Positions 11,901 through 22,696 of a DNA stretch of 64,000 bases are shown here, in pieces. This stretch comes from Charina bottae. Taxonomy: Eukaryota > Chordata > Lepidosauria > Squamata > Charinaidae. Positions within the stretch are counted from its first letter, which is position 1; every line of letters starts with the position of its first letter. The stretch is taken from NCBI GenBank assembly GCA_023362775.1, contig JALMGJ010000012.1, positions 18,427,501 through 18,491,500 of the forward strand. Direction: 5' to 3'. Below the pieces are notes generated by a model. The model was not told the DNA's origin. It worked only from the letters and a program-made list of their open reading frames with translations, and did not search any database. Made by a program: the position numbers and the translations under genes.

Positions 11901-13667
11901 GCTGGCTGCAAACTTTAAGATTCGGTTATGTCTAGAGTAGAGGAGGTGGCTTTCTCCTGAATCATATTTTGGTCCCTCTGGTCCAAAGCTGTCCATTGTT
12001 CTTGTCAGCTACTTGATCATCTTATAGGAGGTGCTGGGATTTGAACCCAAGGTCTGCAGGCAGGACAGAAATGCTGGTTCCTAATAAGCAAACATGAAAA
12101 GGGAAACACTCGTTAGGAGCCAGTTATGATAATTGATCAGTTCTAACAGAATATGAGGAACTTGTAGTGTAAATGTGTTCAGGCTGTTCTACCAAGTTTC
12201 CTGCTTTTCCTTCTAACCCAGTGGTCCTCAACGTTTTTGGCACCAGGGACCGGTCGTGGAAAAATTTTTTTTCCACGGACCGGCGGGGGCGGGGTTTGCA
12301 GGCGAGAGCCAATCGTGCACACCAGGGGGCAGGGTTTGCAGGCAGGAGCCAATCACGTGCACCGGGGGCGGGGTAATCATGCACACCGGGGGACGGGGTT
12401 TGCAGGAGGGAGCCAATCGCGTGCACTGGGGGCGGGGTTTGCAGGAGGGAGCCAATCGCACACACCGGGGGGCGGGGTTTGCAGGCGGGAGCCAATCGCA
12501 CGCACCAGGGCAAGGTAATCACGCGCACCAGGGGGTGGGGTTTGCAGGAGGGAGCCCCGTGGCCCACTTCCTAACAGGCCGCGACCCACAGGTTGGGGAC
12601 CCCTGTTCTAACCAATCCAAACCTAGTTTTATGTATCCCCCCACCCCCAAATCTCTGCATTTTCCCCAGAGAAATAAAGCATTGTGACCTGAAAAACCTT
12701 CTCTTTTACTAATGCCTGACAGTAGCATTAGTGTGACATGCCAGAGTCCCGTTTGCCTGCTGTGTCACCTTAAATCTAACAGAATTTAACTTTAGCCTCT
12801 GAGCTGAAGTATGTTTATTAATACTTAAGATGCCAAAAGACTTTCATTATTTTTGCTACAGTAGATCCTTTCCTAAAATGCTACAGTTGATCTTTTTAAT
12901 AGGTATGTCCACATTTTTCCAGAGAAACACAGCAATTTTTGTTTGAGCCAAGTTAATTAGTTAATATGTATGATAGAAATAACCTGGAATTTTTTTTGTT
13001 AAGCCAACACTCTTGTGTCAGATTAATAACATCTGCATCATGACCGTGTAGTCAGATTTTGTGCATTAGCCGGCATCAATGTTTATGGGGAAACATGCAT
13101 TTTGTAACTTTTTTTTTTCATATTCCTATTTTGCCTTTTTGATTTGCTGCCCTTATATCCCTGGTTGCCCCCAATAAATACTATTTGCTAAATACAGCTT
13201 GCTGGCAAAAACTCATTTCATTAAATTGGACTCTATGTTTATTTTTGATATCTCCAGGTTTGGGACTGGATCTTCATAAACTTCCCAGTCAGATGAGTTT
13301 CTCTGACTGGCCTGAAATGAAGAAGATGTTTGCAGATGTATTCAGAAAGAAATCCCAAGCAGAATGGTGTGAAGTCTTTGATGGTATTGATGCCTGTGTG
13401 ACCCCAGTGTTGACTTTTGATGAAGTTGCCTTGCATCCACATAATGAACAGCGTGGTTCTTTCCTTAAAAATGATCAGGAGGAGATAAGTCCGAGACCAT
13501 CCCCCCTTTTGTCCAGAACTCCAGCTACACCTTCGTTCAAGAGGGATCCTTTAATAGGAGAACACACTGAAGAAGTTCTCCTGGAGTATGGTTTTTCCAA
13601 GGATGAGATTTCACAGCTCCGTTCCCTCCAAGTAATTGAATTAAATCACCCTAAAGCAAACTTGTAA
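1880..13667 (+). CDS. AMACR: Alpha-methylacyl-CoA racemase, partial gene (exons 2-5)
   Basis: CDS is the join 1880-2023, 3763-3923, 6537-6723 and 13258-13667 (902 nt); every junction is AG/GT and the phases agree (1,1,0,1). AMACR interconverts (R)- and (S)-2-methylacyl-CoAs for beta-oxidation of branched fatty acids and bile-acid intermediates, in peroxisomes and mitochondria. It is a family III CoA-transferase fold protein. Visible landmarks are the AHDINYL segment with the catalytic His (exon 2), LLADFAGGG with the catalytic Asp (exon 3), GAPFYETY and [12 protein letters not shown] (exon 4), and [14 protein letters not shown] in the last exon. About 247 nt of exon 1 are expected upstream of the window to reach the usual ~382 residues. 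The C-terminus is KANL, a peroxisomal-type signal. No frameshift or internal stop is seen, so the gene looks functional. Confidence 0.96.
2222..2327. mobile_element. Palindromic hAT-type MITE
   Basis: Hairpin-forming element in AMACR intron 2. It has 8-bp target duplications atttagcc (2214-2221 and 2328-2335) and ends cagtctttttcaaa / tttgaaaaacactg. Most of each arm is the phrase 'gacttcaa..' and its complement. Confidence 0.85.
3280..3610. mobile_element. LTR-like fragment interrupted by a hAT element
   Basis: Sequence either side of the hAT insertion (ggctttcgagattctgttat... and caacaaagtag...) aligns with a fragment at 5640-5700 (ggctttcaagattctgttat...aataaagtag). It also resembles the R-region-like part of the solo LTRs at 39 and 45 kb. 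Boundaries not resolved. Confidence 0.4.
3349..3562. mobile_element. hAT-type nonautonomous element, CAGAGCTTTCC family, copy 1
   Basis: 214 bp with TIRs cagagctttccaaact / aaactttggaaagccctg and a perfect 8-bp duplication ccctacaa (3341-3348, 3563-3570). The interior is CpG-rich with short inverted 'ttccgggtttt' blocks. No transposase. Confidence 0.88.
3763..3923 (+). CDS. AMACR: AMACR exon 3
   Basis: 161-nt exon between tatatag and ATG|gtaagt. It encodes [26 protein letters not shown] and then [10 protein letters not shown]. The Asp of LLADF is the second catalytic acid/base residue of the family. Confidence 0.96.
4441..5000 (-). mobile_element. CR1/L2-like LINE 3' end with (ATT)n tail, 5'-truncated
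   Basis: Tail (ATT)n at 4441-4484, then 'ggagggactctgggcggttt'. On the minus strand the interior still reads as the C-terminal phrase of a LINE ORF2 ([20 protein letters not shown], then [13 protein letters not shown]). Sibling copies lie at 41.4 and 53.6 kb. Confidence 0.75.
5570..5760 (+). mobile_element. LTR-like fragment
   Basis: Contains 'ctttcaagattctgttatta', an AATAAAG and an end reading gggctgaca, like the 3' part of the solo LTR family of the 39-45 kb region, but diverged. No target duplication could be identified. Confidence 0.35.
5878..5922. repeat. (TCCA)n microsatellite
   Basis: About 11 uninterrupted tetranucleotide units in AMACR intron 3. Confidence 0.95.
6537..6723 (+). 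CDS. AMACR: AMACR exon 4
   Basis: 187-nt exon beginning [15 protein letters not shown] and ending EQFIRG at AGAG|gtaagt (phase 1). It contains the conserved [20 protein letters not shown] segment of the CoA-transferase family III fold. Confidence 0.96.
7315..7655 (-). mobile_element. Sauria-type SINE, near full length
   Basis: tRNA-derived head at the right end (on the minus strand 'gtggctcagtgggtaagac' as A-box region and ggttcgaatcc as B box). The 3' tail agagtcggacacgact...ggaacctttacc shares the BovB LINE 3' end, consistent with BovB-driven retroposition. Followed by a TGTA microsatellite (7657-7731). Confidence 0.85.
8540..8638. repeat. (AAT/AAAT)n microsatellite
   Basis: About 100 bp of AAT and AAAT units in AMACR intron 4. 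The tyrosine-rich reading frames here are artefacts. Confidence 0.95.
8929..8970. repeat. (TAG)n microsatellite
   Basis: 14 trinucleotide units just before the BovB tail. Confidence 0.95.
9000..11545 (-). mobile_element. RTE/BovB LINE, 5'-truncated 2.5-kb copy, inactive
   Basis: Minus-strand element in AMACR intron 4. From its 5' side (right): the C-terminal half of the APE endonuclease (11.2-11.5 kb; [13 protein letters not shown]), a long frame 11215-9941 with a linker and the start of the RT ([20 protein letters not shown]), then broken frames with [18 protein letters not shown], the [10 protein letters not shown] box, [15 protein letters not shown] and [20 protein letters not shown]. It ends in the tail gtcggacacgacttaacgac(tgaacaac). 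Several frameshifts are present, and the Tyr of YADD is a TAA stop (9765-9767 region), so it cannot encode active RT. Confidence 0.93.
12219..12605. mobile_element. hAT-type nonautonomous element with GC-box/CCAAT tandem array
   Basis: TIR-like ends cagtggtcctcaacgttttt / ggttggggacccctg and a perfect 8-bp duplication ttctaacc (12211-12218, 12606-12613). The interior is a tandem array of a ~40-bp unit reading like ggcggggtttgcaggcggga followed by gccaatcgcgtgcacc, repeated about six times with shortened units. No coding capacity. Confidence 0.85.
13258..13667 (+). CDS. AMACR: AMACR exon 5 (terminal coding exon)
   Basis: Acceptor tctccag at 13251-13257. The 410-nt coding part runs from [10 protein letters not shown] to the TAA at 13665-13667. 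It contains [26 protein letters not shown] and the C-terminus HPKANL. The intron before it is 6.5 kb long and holds the large BovB copy and other elements. Confidence 0.96.
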
Positions 13668-13890
13668 TATGAAACTCTGCGAATCAAGAGTCTTTCTTGA
13701 GCTAAACACATTATTTCTTCTAGCAGGATAGTATGCCCAATTTCATCTAAACCTTCTGAATTTGCATTCATAGTTTGCCATGCCTTCTAAACCCTTTTAA
13801 AATGAATTGAATTTCTACAAATAGTCAGGATTTGTAATTTTATATTGTAATTACTGAAAGATAGTGTTAATAAAATGTGCTATTGCGGTG
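13668..13890 (+). terminator. AMACR: AMACR 3' UTR and poly(A) signal
   Basis: About 220 nt of AT-rich sequence follow the stop codon. A canonical AATAAA lies at 13869-13874, followed by a GT-containing stretch, so cleavage is expected near 13890. The next gene starts 3.1 kb downstream on the same strand. Confidence 0.75.
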
Positions 13891-14095
13891 GCAAAAACTC
13901 ACTGTAAGAAATAAGTCAGTGATTTCAGAGGTCCAAACTCACAACTCGGGGAGTTGATCTGAAACACAGAAAGATTTGCACACAAGTTTATTTTAACTCT
14001 TCATGAGGGTTAAACAAGAATAGACTTGGAATATCTGCAGAACAAACAGGTTTATTTAGTATAATTGTTGCGTAGTACAAAACAGAAACCAGAAT

Positions 14096-14166
14096 TTCTG
14101 GTTGGCTGGGGGATTCTGGGAGTTGAAGTCCACACCTCTTAGAGTTGCTAAGGTTGAGAAACACTG
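14096..14166. mobile_element. Half copy of the palindromic hAT MITE
   Basis: Reads 'ggattctgggagttgaagtc' to gttgagaaacactg, one arm only, in the AMACR-SLC45A2 intergenic region. Confidence 0.6.
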
Positions 14167-14641
14167 CTAAAGGAGAACGCTGTCCTTTCCTCTCCCCCTT
14201 GCTTTCCAATTGCCAGGGGTCACTGGGTTTCCCCTAGCCCTTGAACTGAGGGGAGAAACCCCCAGCCCCAGTCTTCCAACCAGGCACCCATCACCACTGT
14301 AACTGAGTCCATCCACTTTGTTGTTGGTCATCCTGTTCTTCTCTTTCCTTCCACCTTTCCCAGCATGACAGCCTTCTCCAGAGAGCTGGGTCTTTGCATA
14401 ATGTATCCAAAATTGGTTTTGATGCTGTGTTTCCACTCACTACTTGGCTGAGTCACTTTTTTCTTTTCTTCTTCAAAGGCCATCACTCTGTTCCAGTTAT
14501 GTGCTAGATGTTGTATAGTGCTTTGAAAGGGAAAAGGTGCTTCAGAGCAAGCGTAGATGTTCCCATCAGATTGGGGCAGTCCATAAACACTGCTAATAAA
14601 TAAGCTGCATGACTCCAGGAAAAGGTGCATTTAGTTTAAGA

Positions 14642-14769
14642 CAGTGTTTCTCAACCTTGGCAACTTGAAGATGTGTGGACTTCAACTCCCAGAATTCCTC
14701 AGCCAGCTTGCTTCAATTCTGGGAGTTGAAGTCCACACATCTTCAAGCTGCCAAAGTTGAGAAACACTG
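14642..14769. mobile_element. Palindromic hAT-type MITE
   Basis: 128 bp, ends cagtgtttctcaacc / gttgagaaacactg, perfect 8-bp duplication gtttaaga (14634-14641, 14770-14777). The arms pair over most of their length. Confidence 0.9.
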
Positions 14770-15532
14770 GTTTAAGACGTTGCCAACAGGTGCTATATGT
14801 ATTCCCATGCACCCATTCTCCTTTGGATCCAAAGCATTGCACAGCCCTGTAATGTTGTACTTTAGAAATCTGTCCCTAAGAGTGTGTGTGTATGTGTGTT
14901 TTAATCAATGAAACCTTATTTTGATTAACAATCAGGAAATTACAAAAACACATAATTAAAAAGGAAAAATGAACACTGTTCAACCTTGCATCAGCCACTG
15001 CATTTTCATTGCGGCTGCCACACAGGTGATAATTTCATATCTGTGAGAAGAAAATTCACATACATAATTACCAGTTCTTCCTGGGAACTGATGCAGCAGG
15101 GGTAAGATACAACTATTCTGAATATCCCTAGAGAAGACACAACGTGATTGAACTATTCCTTTCTCCCTGGATCCACATGGCTAGAATATCTACCCTATAA
15201 AAGTACAGAGGGGAGGAGGATGTGCCTGGCCCAGAAAAATGCTTTCTTCATCCTGGGAAAGAGAAGAGTACTTGCATATTTTTGTAGGCTCCCAAGTGTC
15301 CTTTGTAACCCCAGTTCTATTGCTCTGTGACAAGCTATTGATTTCAGCTTAATGCTCTCTAATCCTTGAGAGAATGTTCATTTGACCTGTTCGCGTCCCA
15401 GAGATATTAAAAATGTGTTTAGCATCTCATACACTAGTTATTTTTCTGCTGCAGCTTTCCAGTTTGAAGAATAATTGTCTACAAAAACTAAAGACGGTAA
15501 ACCTGTTGGAAAAAAACATGCAGACAGTAGCT

Positions 15533-15802
15533 CAGAGCTTTCCAAACTGTGTGTCGCGACACAAAAGTGTGTTGCCACACACAGTCTGGTGTGTCGCCAC
15601 ACAACCCGGAAGTGCTGATCATCATCAGCGCTTCCGGGTTTTCCCGCGGCGACACACCAACAGCGGCGCACAAAAACCGAAAGCGGCAGCAGTGCTTCTG
15701 GGTTTTTGCGCGCTGCCGCAACGGCGGCACTTCTGGGTTTTCCCGCGGCGACACACCAATGGCGGTTGGTGTGTCGCCACGGGAAAACTTTGGAAAGCCC
15801 TG
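15533..15802. mobile_element. hAT-type nonautonomous element, CAGAGCTTTCC family, copy 2
   Basis: 270 bp, TIRs as in copy 1, perfect 8-bp duplication cagtagct (15525-15532, 15803-15810). The interior repeats short GTGTCGCCACAC-like inverted motifs and CpG-rich blocks. Confidence 0.88.
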
Positions 15803-15810
15803 CAGTAGCT

Positions 15811-17000
15811 AACAATCAGCCTCCAAGCCTGCATCTCAATTTTGGGCAACCCTGTCTCTAATTTGAGCAGGCATTTCTTTCAAATTCTATATGACATTCT
15901 CCCAAGCAATTGTGCACAGAATTGCAGTCTTAATCTGCAAAGCATCTTGCAGCCCTTGTATTGATCCTCATAACCTTTATAGAGTAATTTGATACTCAGT
16001 TGAGAAGCTGAGGTTTCAGGGAAGACACTGAGGTTCTGTGATGGAGACTTGGCCCAAGTCCATGATAAATACTTGGTAGATCATTCAGATTCATGTCCAA
16101 TTCTAATCCAGTCTTGGATTTTGGTCGTCTCCATCATATTTTAAATAAAGTTTCTAGCCAGAGTTCTTGTTGCTTCTATGATTTATATACCACTTATTTT
16201 CAACTCTTTGTGATGGTTAAACAAGAATAAACCATGTAGACTTGGAGTGTCATTGGTCCAAACAGATTTAATATAAGTGTAAATTGAATGAAGCTTTCTC
16301 TTCCTCTCCATCCAGGGAAAGCATCTCAAACATTCATAGACCATTGCTACACAAGGAAGCAAAACCTGAGCATTAAAACATAGGACTGTCTGCCCACTGG
16401 AAGACTAGTAGATCGCATGCTATGTCCCCCCCCGCCCCAGGAAAATTGCTTGGCACTTTATTATCTGAAATAGAGGAGTAGAAGAGATTTTCTTTTCTTT
16501 TCCTGTTAACAGCATTGATAAATACATTAACATCCTGACTGCTTGCTGTATAAGAAGAAATCGCCTTTTAATCTAGTCTATGGCATAAAAATAAACATGC
16601 CTTCATACTAACTTTTAAACTTTACCATGCGAAGATTATAGGCATGTGATACCCATTTTGTTTTTTTTCTGTCCCCATCTTGGACATAATCCTCCAATGA
16701 TAAAGAGCTGGGAGCTTTCCAGCCAGGACCTCTAACTGTGCTAATCTTCTTTTCGAGACCCAGGCGTATTTCCCCTCCCACTCCCCCTCTCTGTAACTTG
16801 TGATTCCAGAGCTATGGGAAATATGCATGCCCCACTGGCTCTTTTCTTTGCTACACCCTGGCCTAGGGTTTATGCCTGATGGAACAGCCTCCTAGATACC
16901 AGCCCAGTGACTCTAACCAAGCAGGAGAATAGCCAAGCTCTTGCAGTCTCGCGATCCAGGCATTGCCGGAGTGGAGCCCATCGGTAGAAAAAGAGAAACC
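15811..17000. other. SLC45A2 upstream region without recognised elements
   Basis: Unique-looking sequence between a hAT copy and the SLC45A2 start. It should contain the SLC45A2 promoter and 5' UTR; no TATA box or clear initiation site could be fixed. Confidence 0.4.
16643..16649 (+). promoter_or_regulatory. Possible MITF-type E-box upstream of SLC45A2
   Basis: CATGTGA about 350 nt upstream of the SLC45A2 ATG. MITF controls many melanocyte genes through such sites, but a 7-nt match is expected often by chance and the transcription start is unknown. Confidence 0.2.
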
Positions 17001-17352
17001 ATGTTGGAGTCCTTAGCTGGGGGAGATCCCTTTGAGCCAGTGGAGCCTTCCAAGAAGAGAACAGGGCAGTTGGTCATGCACAGCATGATCATGTTTGGCC
17101 GTGAGTTCTGCTATGCGGTTGAAGCTGCCTTTGTCACTCCTGTGTTGCTCACTGTGGGACTGCCCAAAAGCCTTTATAGCTTTGTATGGCTCATCAGCCC
17201 CATCCTCGGTTTTCTGCTGCAGCCGGTGGTGGGCTCGGCCAGTGACCACTGTGTTTCTGGGTGGGGCAAGCGAAGGCCTTTTATCTTGACCTTCGGCATT
17301 CTGATGCTCCTGGGGATGGCTTTGTACCTCAATGGAGATGCACTCATCTCAG
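17001..17352 (+). CDS. SLC45A2: SLC45A2 exon 1
   Basis: Starts [19 protein letters not shown] and runs through TM1-TM3 to NGDALIS, leaving in phase 1 at TCAG|gtgagt. The inter-TM loop reads GWGKRRPF, where mammals have RWGRRRPY. Confidence 0.95.
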
Positions 17353-18514
17353 GTGAGTACACAACTGTTGCTGAGCCAGGAAAGCCAAGCTGGGTGTGGA
17401 AGGGAGAGATTGGGAAATGTGAACGTTCTTAAGTAGTTGCATATATGAGTTGGGTGTCTGCAATAGATCAGTTGGCAGGGCTTAGCAAAATAGACTTTGT
17501 AAATAAAAACTAGAAAGAAATCAAGTTCAATCTCAGGCTGGAAAGGGCCAGATTTAAAACTGAAACTAGCTTGGCAGGAATACTGTTAACATTCTGAATG
17601 TATCTTTAATATATACTCTATGTAGATAAATGTGACTGACTGACTGACTGACTGACTGTCTCAAGAACTTCCAGAACAAAGAAAAGGGGCTAAAATCTAA
17701 AGGGTTGGGATTAGGGTTAGGGTTCATCTCAATCCCACTGAGGATTCATCTCATTCCCATTGTTTAATTCAAGCCTCAAAGGTGGATTATACAGGTTACT
17801 TAATGGCTTCTAATGCAGAGGCTTGGTATTAGCAGGAAAAAAATTAACAACATAACAGCCAGATTGTTTCATTACTCAAGGGCACAGACTGTTGCAAGTT
17901 TGTTAACTCAAATAATACTTACAACATCCTGGTAAACTAGATCAGTTTAGGAATTACAGTGGGGTAGGCAGGTACAATAGAAAGCTTATTGGCTGTATTG
18001 TTGACCTGTAGTTCTCAATCTCTGATCGATGGGAGTACTGCATCTTTGAGCTGTGGATGCAAAATAAAAGTATATTAATCATGGCTGAAATCTCTCAAGA
18101 TTGCCCATTCTGGCATTTGGGCTCAGGATTTTGTGAGATTGGACATTTAAAAACTTTTCATTTTTTTCTCTAGATTTTCCTTTAATTTGGCCCTACTGTA
18201 GTCAACATGGGAGATTCACACTGTCATGGTACATGACTTACATAGTGGCCCCCAAAAAGAGTTTGATGACAGTATATTGGTCTGCATGAAGGAGAAGTGT
18301 GGGAACCAACACAATTGTTTTATATCATCAAGATTAGGAACACCCCCTTCAAAGTATGTCATTTTCAATTTCCAAATGGTAATAACAATCTTGTGAAGTT
18401 CAGCATACGTTTAATATATTATGGTTGGTTGCAAAGTCAGCCAGATATTTAGACTGGATTTGGCATTTTTGTCCACCTATTGAGTCCTTCCCAAGGACCT
18501 GGGATAGGCAGATG

Positions 18515-18557
<43 letters not shown>

Positions 18558-21500
18558 TAAAGATATTCCTGCTTTGCTGTTTAAATGGGCTATTAAACGA
18601 AAAAACATTTGAAATAAAATGGAATTCCAACAATGAAGTGAAGTGGATTTCTAGTAACTAAAGAGATCTGACGTTTACTAGACCTATCCAAAAATCATAA
18701 GGTGTCTGGTAGAACCTTTTCCGCCTAACATATTTTATTGAAAAATATAATCTTTTGTAAGCTGTAGCTTACAACACAAAAGCTTATGCCTTTGTATAGA
18801 ATGTGTTGAAGTAATCTTTTTGATTTGTTTTGGCTTATCTCATAAATCAACTCTATCTTTTAACGAAGACAACCCAGAGATTAAGACTATATCTTTCAAA
18901 TTTCCCCATAGAGCAAAAGTAGCTGTTTTCTCTTTGCCCAATTTTCTTTGGGTAGAACTTTCCCTCTGCTGCTCTTCTCCTCCATCCAGAGGTGTTGCTC
19001 CAAAGTGGGGAGGGAGCGGGGTGGAAAAGACCAGGGAGGGAGGGCACTCCATGGCCAGGGCATCAAAAGCTGCACCTGAGCGAGTCCTTGACTTCACTAG
19101 GGAAGGCAAAGATGGACTGTCCTAGCTGGACTTACACAGGGATGTGCTACCCAATATTACAGAGGGTGATTTCTGCTGGTGTGCAAGTAAGTAATGGGCC
19201 AGTAAACAAAAGTTGAACTAATGGAATGACCATCCCATTTGAGGCAATTTCAATTTCTCAAAATTATTTTGAAAAATGCCTCATATGATGTCCTGGTGTC
19301 CTCTCCACTAGTTGAATTACATGCACTTAAAAGCATTTATGTGAGCCAGTTTGGTGTACAGGTAGTCCTCGCTTAATTACCACAATTGGGACTGGAATTT
19401 CAGTTGCTAAGCAAAGCATCATTAAGCAAATCTGACCTGATTTTACGACCTTTTTTGTGGTGGTTGTTAAGCGAATCACCGTGGGCGTTAAGCAAACCAC
19501 GTGGTTGTTAAGCAAATCACGCAGATCCCCATTGATTTTGCTTGCCAGAAGCTGGCCAAGAAGGTTGAAAATAGCGATCACATGACCATGGGATGCTGCG
19601 ATGGTCATAAATGTGAACCAGTTGCCAAGTGCCCAAACTGTGATCATGTGGCTGTGGGGATGCTGCGATGGTCATAAGTGTGAGGACTGGTCATATGTAG
19701 GTCTTTTCAGCACTGTTGTAAGTCCAAACTGTCACTAAATGAATGGTTGTTAAGCGAGGACTACCTGTAGTGGTTAAGGCACCAGGCTAGAAACCAGGAG
19801 ACCATGAGTTCTAGTCCCGCCTTAGGCACACAGCCAGCTGGGTGACCTTGGGCCAGTCACTCTTTGAGCCCTAGGAAGGAGGCAATGGCAAACCACTTCT
19901 GAAAAACCTTGCCAAGAAAACTGCCGGGACTTGCCCAGGCAACCTCTGAGAATTGGAGACGATTGAACGGATTAAAAAAAATGCATTTATACTGTATGTT
20001 GCAAAAGTACTTCCCCCACTGGGTCAATTGAACCTCAGCCAGTTGGGGAAGGTTGATATAAGAAATAACTATCAACAAGCCAGATGTTTTCTCTGACAGT
20101 TCTGGTTGCTGATCGAGGCACTTGGAAGATGTGGGCTATAATTATTACCATGCTTGGAGTCGTGCTGTTTGATTTTGCTGCTGATTTTATTGATGGTCCC
20201 ATCAAGGCGTATTTATTTGACATCTGCACTCACCAGGACAAGCAGAAGGGGCTCCATTATCACGCGCTCCTGACAGGTAAACCCAAGATCATAGCGCCTC
20301 TTCTTTACTCCTCTGGAAATGCGGAAGTTGGTCAGTGCTTTTTCCTTCCCACATCAAGGTCCAGGATTGCGCTAGTCATCTGATACAGAGCATCAGTTGC
20401 AAGCATTGTTTAGAAAAGTAATCTTGTGATCCCTGGAGCTGGTGGAAGCAAAAAAAAAAAAAAAACCTCTTCCAAAATGAACACTGAATACCAATCTCAC
20501 AATTCTTTCTATGTCTAGAATATCCTAGGGGTAGAGTTTTTTGGGGTCTTTTTAAAATCATCTGGAGGGCCTTCTCTCCCTTGGTTTCTATAACAGAAAA
20601 GATTCAACACTGAAGGTTTTTCATTGGTTTTTAAAATTAAAGTTGTGGTTCTAGGGCAATAAACTTCACAGAACTCAGTAGGAGTCAAGGAGATGAGGAC
20701 TGTGCTATGTATTTAAATCTCAGTAAAAGTATAAAGTCTCCTGTAAACCAGGCTCAACTTATAATGGCAAGAAACCATTGTTTTCTTGACAACAATATAG
20801 AAGTAGTTTGCTAGAGCTTTCTTCTAGGATTTTTCTTTTTACTTCCCAGTCCACTGTACAGCCCTAATATTTTTGAGTGGTCTCCCATCCAATTACTAAA
20901 CAGATCTAATATTTCTTAACTTTTGAGGTCAGCCAAGCCTATCTTGAGGCTGCTAAGTCTTTCTTAGAAGCAGGAGTGTCCACAGGGAGTGGTCCAAAAA
21001 TCAAGATGGCAACTCCAACCATGTGATTGAAGCACCATCTGTTTTTTATGTGCATTGCTATTATTATCTCCAGTACGACTTTTTAAACACACACACACAC
21101 ACACACACACACTTGTACAGTATCAGTGTTTCCTAATCTGGTGTTCTTGAATTTTGGGAAGGCAGATTATTTGAGTTTGTTTTTAAAAACATACCATTCA
21201 AATTCCTATTGTTACCACTCCTCAAACAAAAGAGCCATCAACCTGGGGAAGCCTTTTTGCTGGTTTTGTTTAATTGATTTCCTTCTACCTTTTGACCCTA
21301 AAGCACCCCCCAAATAGCTCCCATAGAACAATACAGTGGATTAGAATTGAGTTCTTTCTATCACATCTGTGATCTACAGACCTGGTTTGTACATCATGCT
21401 AAGCTGCCTTTCATTTAATCATGTTTTTCTAATTTAAAAGTGGCTTGGTTTACAAATCATGCTAAGCCCTAAACCCATGGTTTACAAGCCACAGTGGCTG

Positions 21501-22665
21501 GAGTCACACAACTTGCCAACAAACTACCTTGCAATTTAGTGCAAACGTGTGAACCTGGTCAAAGTGTGTCTATGAGTTTGTGTATCTTTTCCTGAAAATC
21601 CAACTCTTACTCAGGCATCACCTTTCTTCCCACCTTACTCTCCACTCAGCCAGCAACTGGACTGCCCATTGGCTGCCCTGCTACATTTAGTCCCTCCCCT
21701 CTAGGATCTCTGAACTATGTTTCTGAGATATAGTTGCTTCATATAAAGCATTTCTCTGTCCTTGTCAGCCTCGCATGTTCGTCTGCCATGCTTCCCTGAC
21801 TGTTGTACACGTGTAGTTTGCTGTTTGTCTGCACTTACTTGCTTCAAGAAGCCTCCCTCTTGGCATTTTTGCACCGCTTGGCAAGAACTGTGATAAGCAC
21901 CTGCTCTTTCAACAGACATTCTGTCGGGAGGGGGGATGCTTGGAGTGGGAACTGAATTGTTATGGCTGGACTCGGGGTGATGTCAGAGGGACGTTTTGAT
22001 AATGCTGCTTGGGCGCAAAAATCCTCATTCGAGGCTTCTCCTCGCCTGAAGTGAACTGATCCTGAATAAATGAATCCTTTAGAGTAATTGACTGAGGGAT
22101 TTCTTGATTGGGAATTCTGACACTGAGGGTTATCACAGTCCTCTTCTCTTCTTCAAGCTAAACATACCTAGGTCTTTTAGCCGTTCCTACCAGGACTTGG
22201 TTTCCAGTCCTTTCACCACCTTGGTAGCTCTTCTCTAGCCTTGCTCCAGTTTAACAAAGTCCTTTTTCAGTAGTGTGTCACTCTTTGGCCTTCTTTGTTT
22301 GGGGGCTCATCTGTAACTATTTGCCCCAGCACAAGAACAGTCCACTCACTGTTTCTCAAGGACAAGAATGCATAACATCTTCAACGTGAAGGCCACTCCT
22401 GCCCATATTTTCTTGCTTTGCATCAAAAGTAGTGTTTTCCAACTTCTGTTGGCCCAAGGGATATTATGTGGTCTGCCTGCTGCACTTCATTTCATTATAG
22501 GCAAACACCTTTTCTCCAATTGGCTATTGCCTGTGCACTGGGGTCACCTCTGGTCACTTGTTGCTGCCCTGTATGGCCATTTCATCCTAGGCTGCCTGTC
22601 TCCTTCTGAAGGGATTTGCCACAATGGACCATGAACCTCTGCGTGGACCTTTGCAAGAACAAGCC

Positions 22666-22696
<31 letters not shown>

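Noticed and set aside
12124..12728. Several proline- or glycine-rich frames on both strands
   Set aside because: Created by the GC-rich tandem array of the hAT element.
16941..17000. Longer N-terminus for SLC45A2
   Set aside because: Would need a TTG start; the first in-frame ATG is at 17001.
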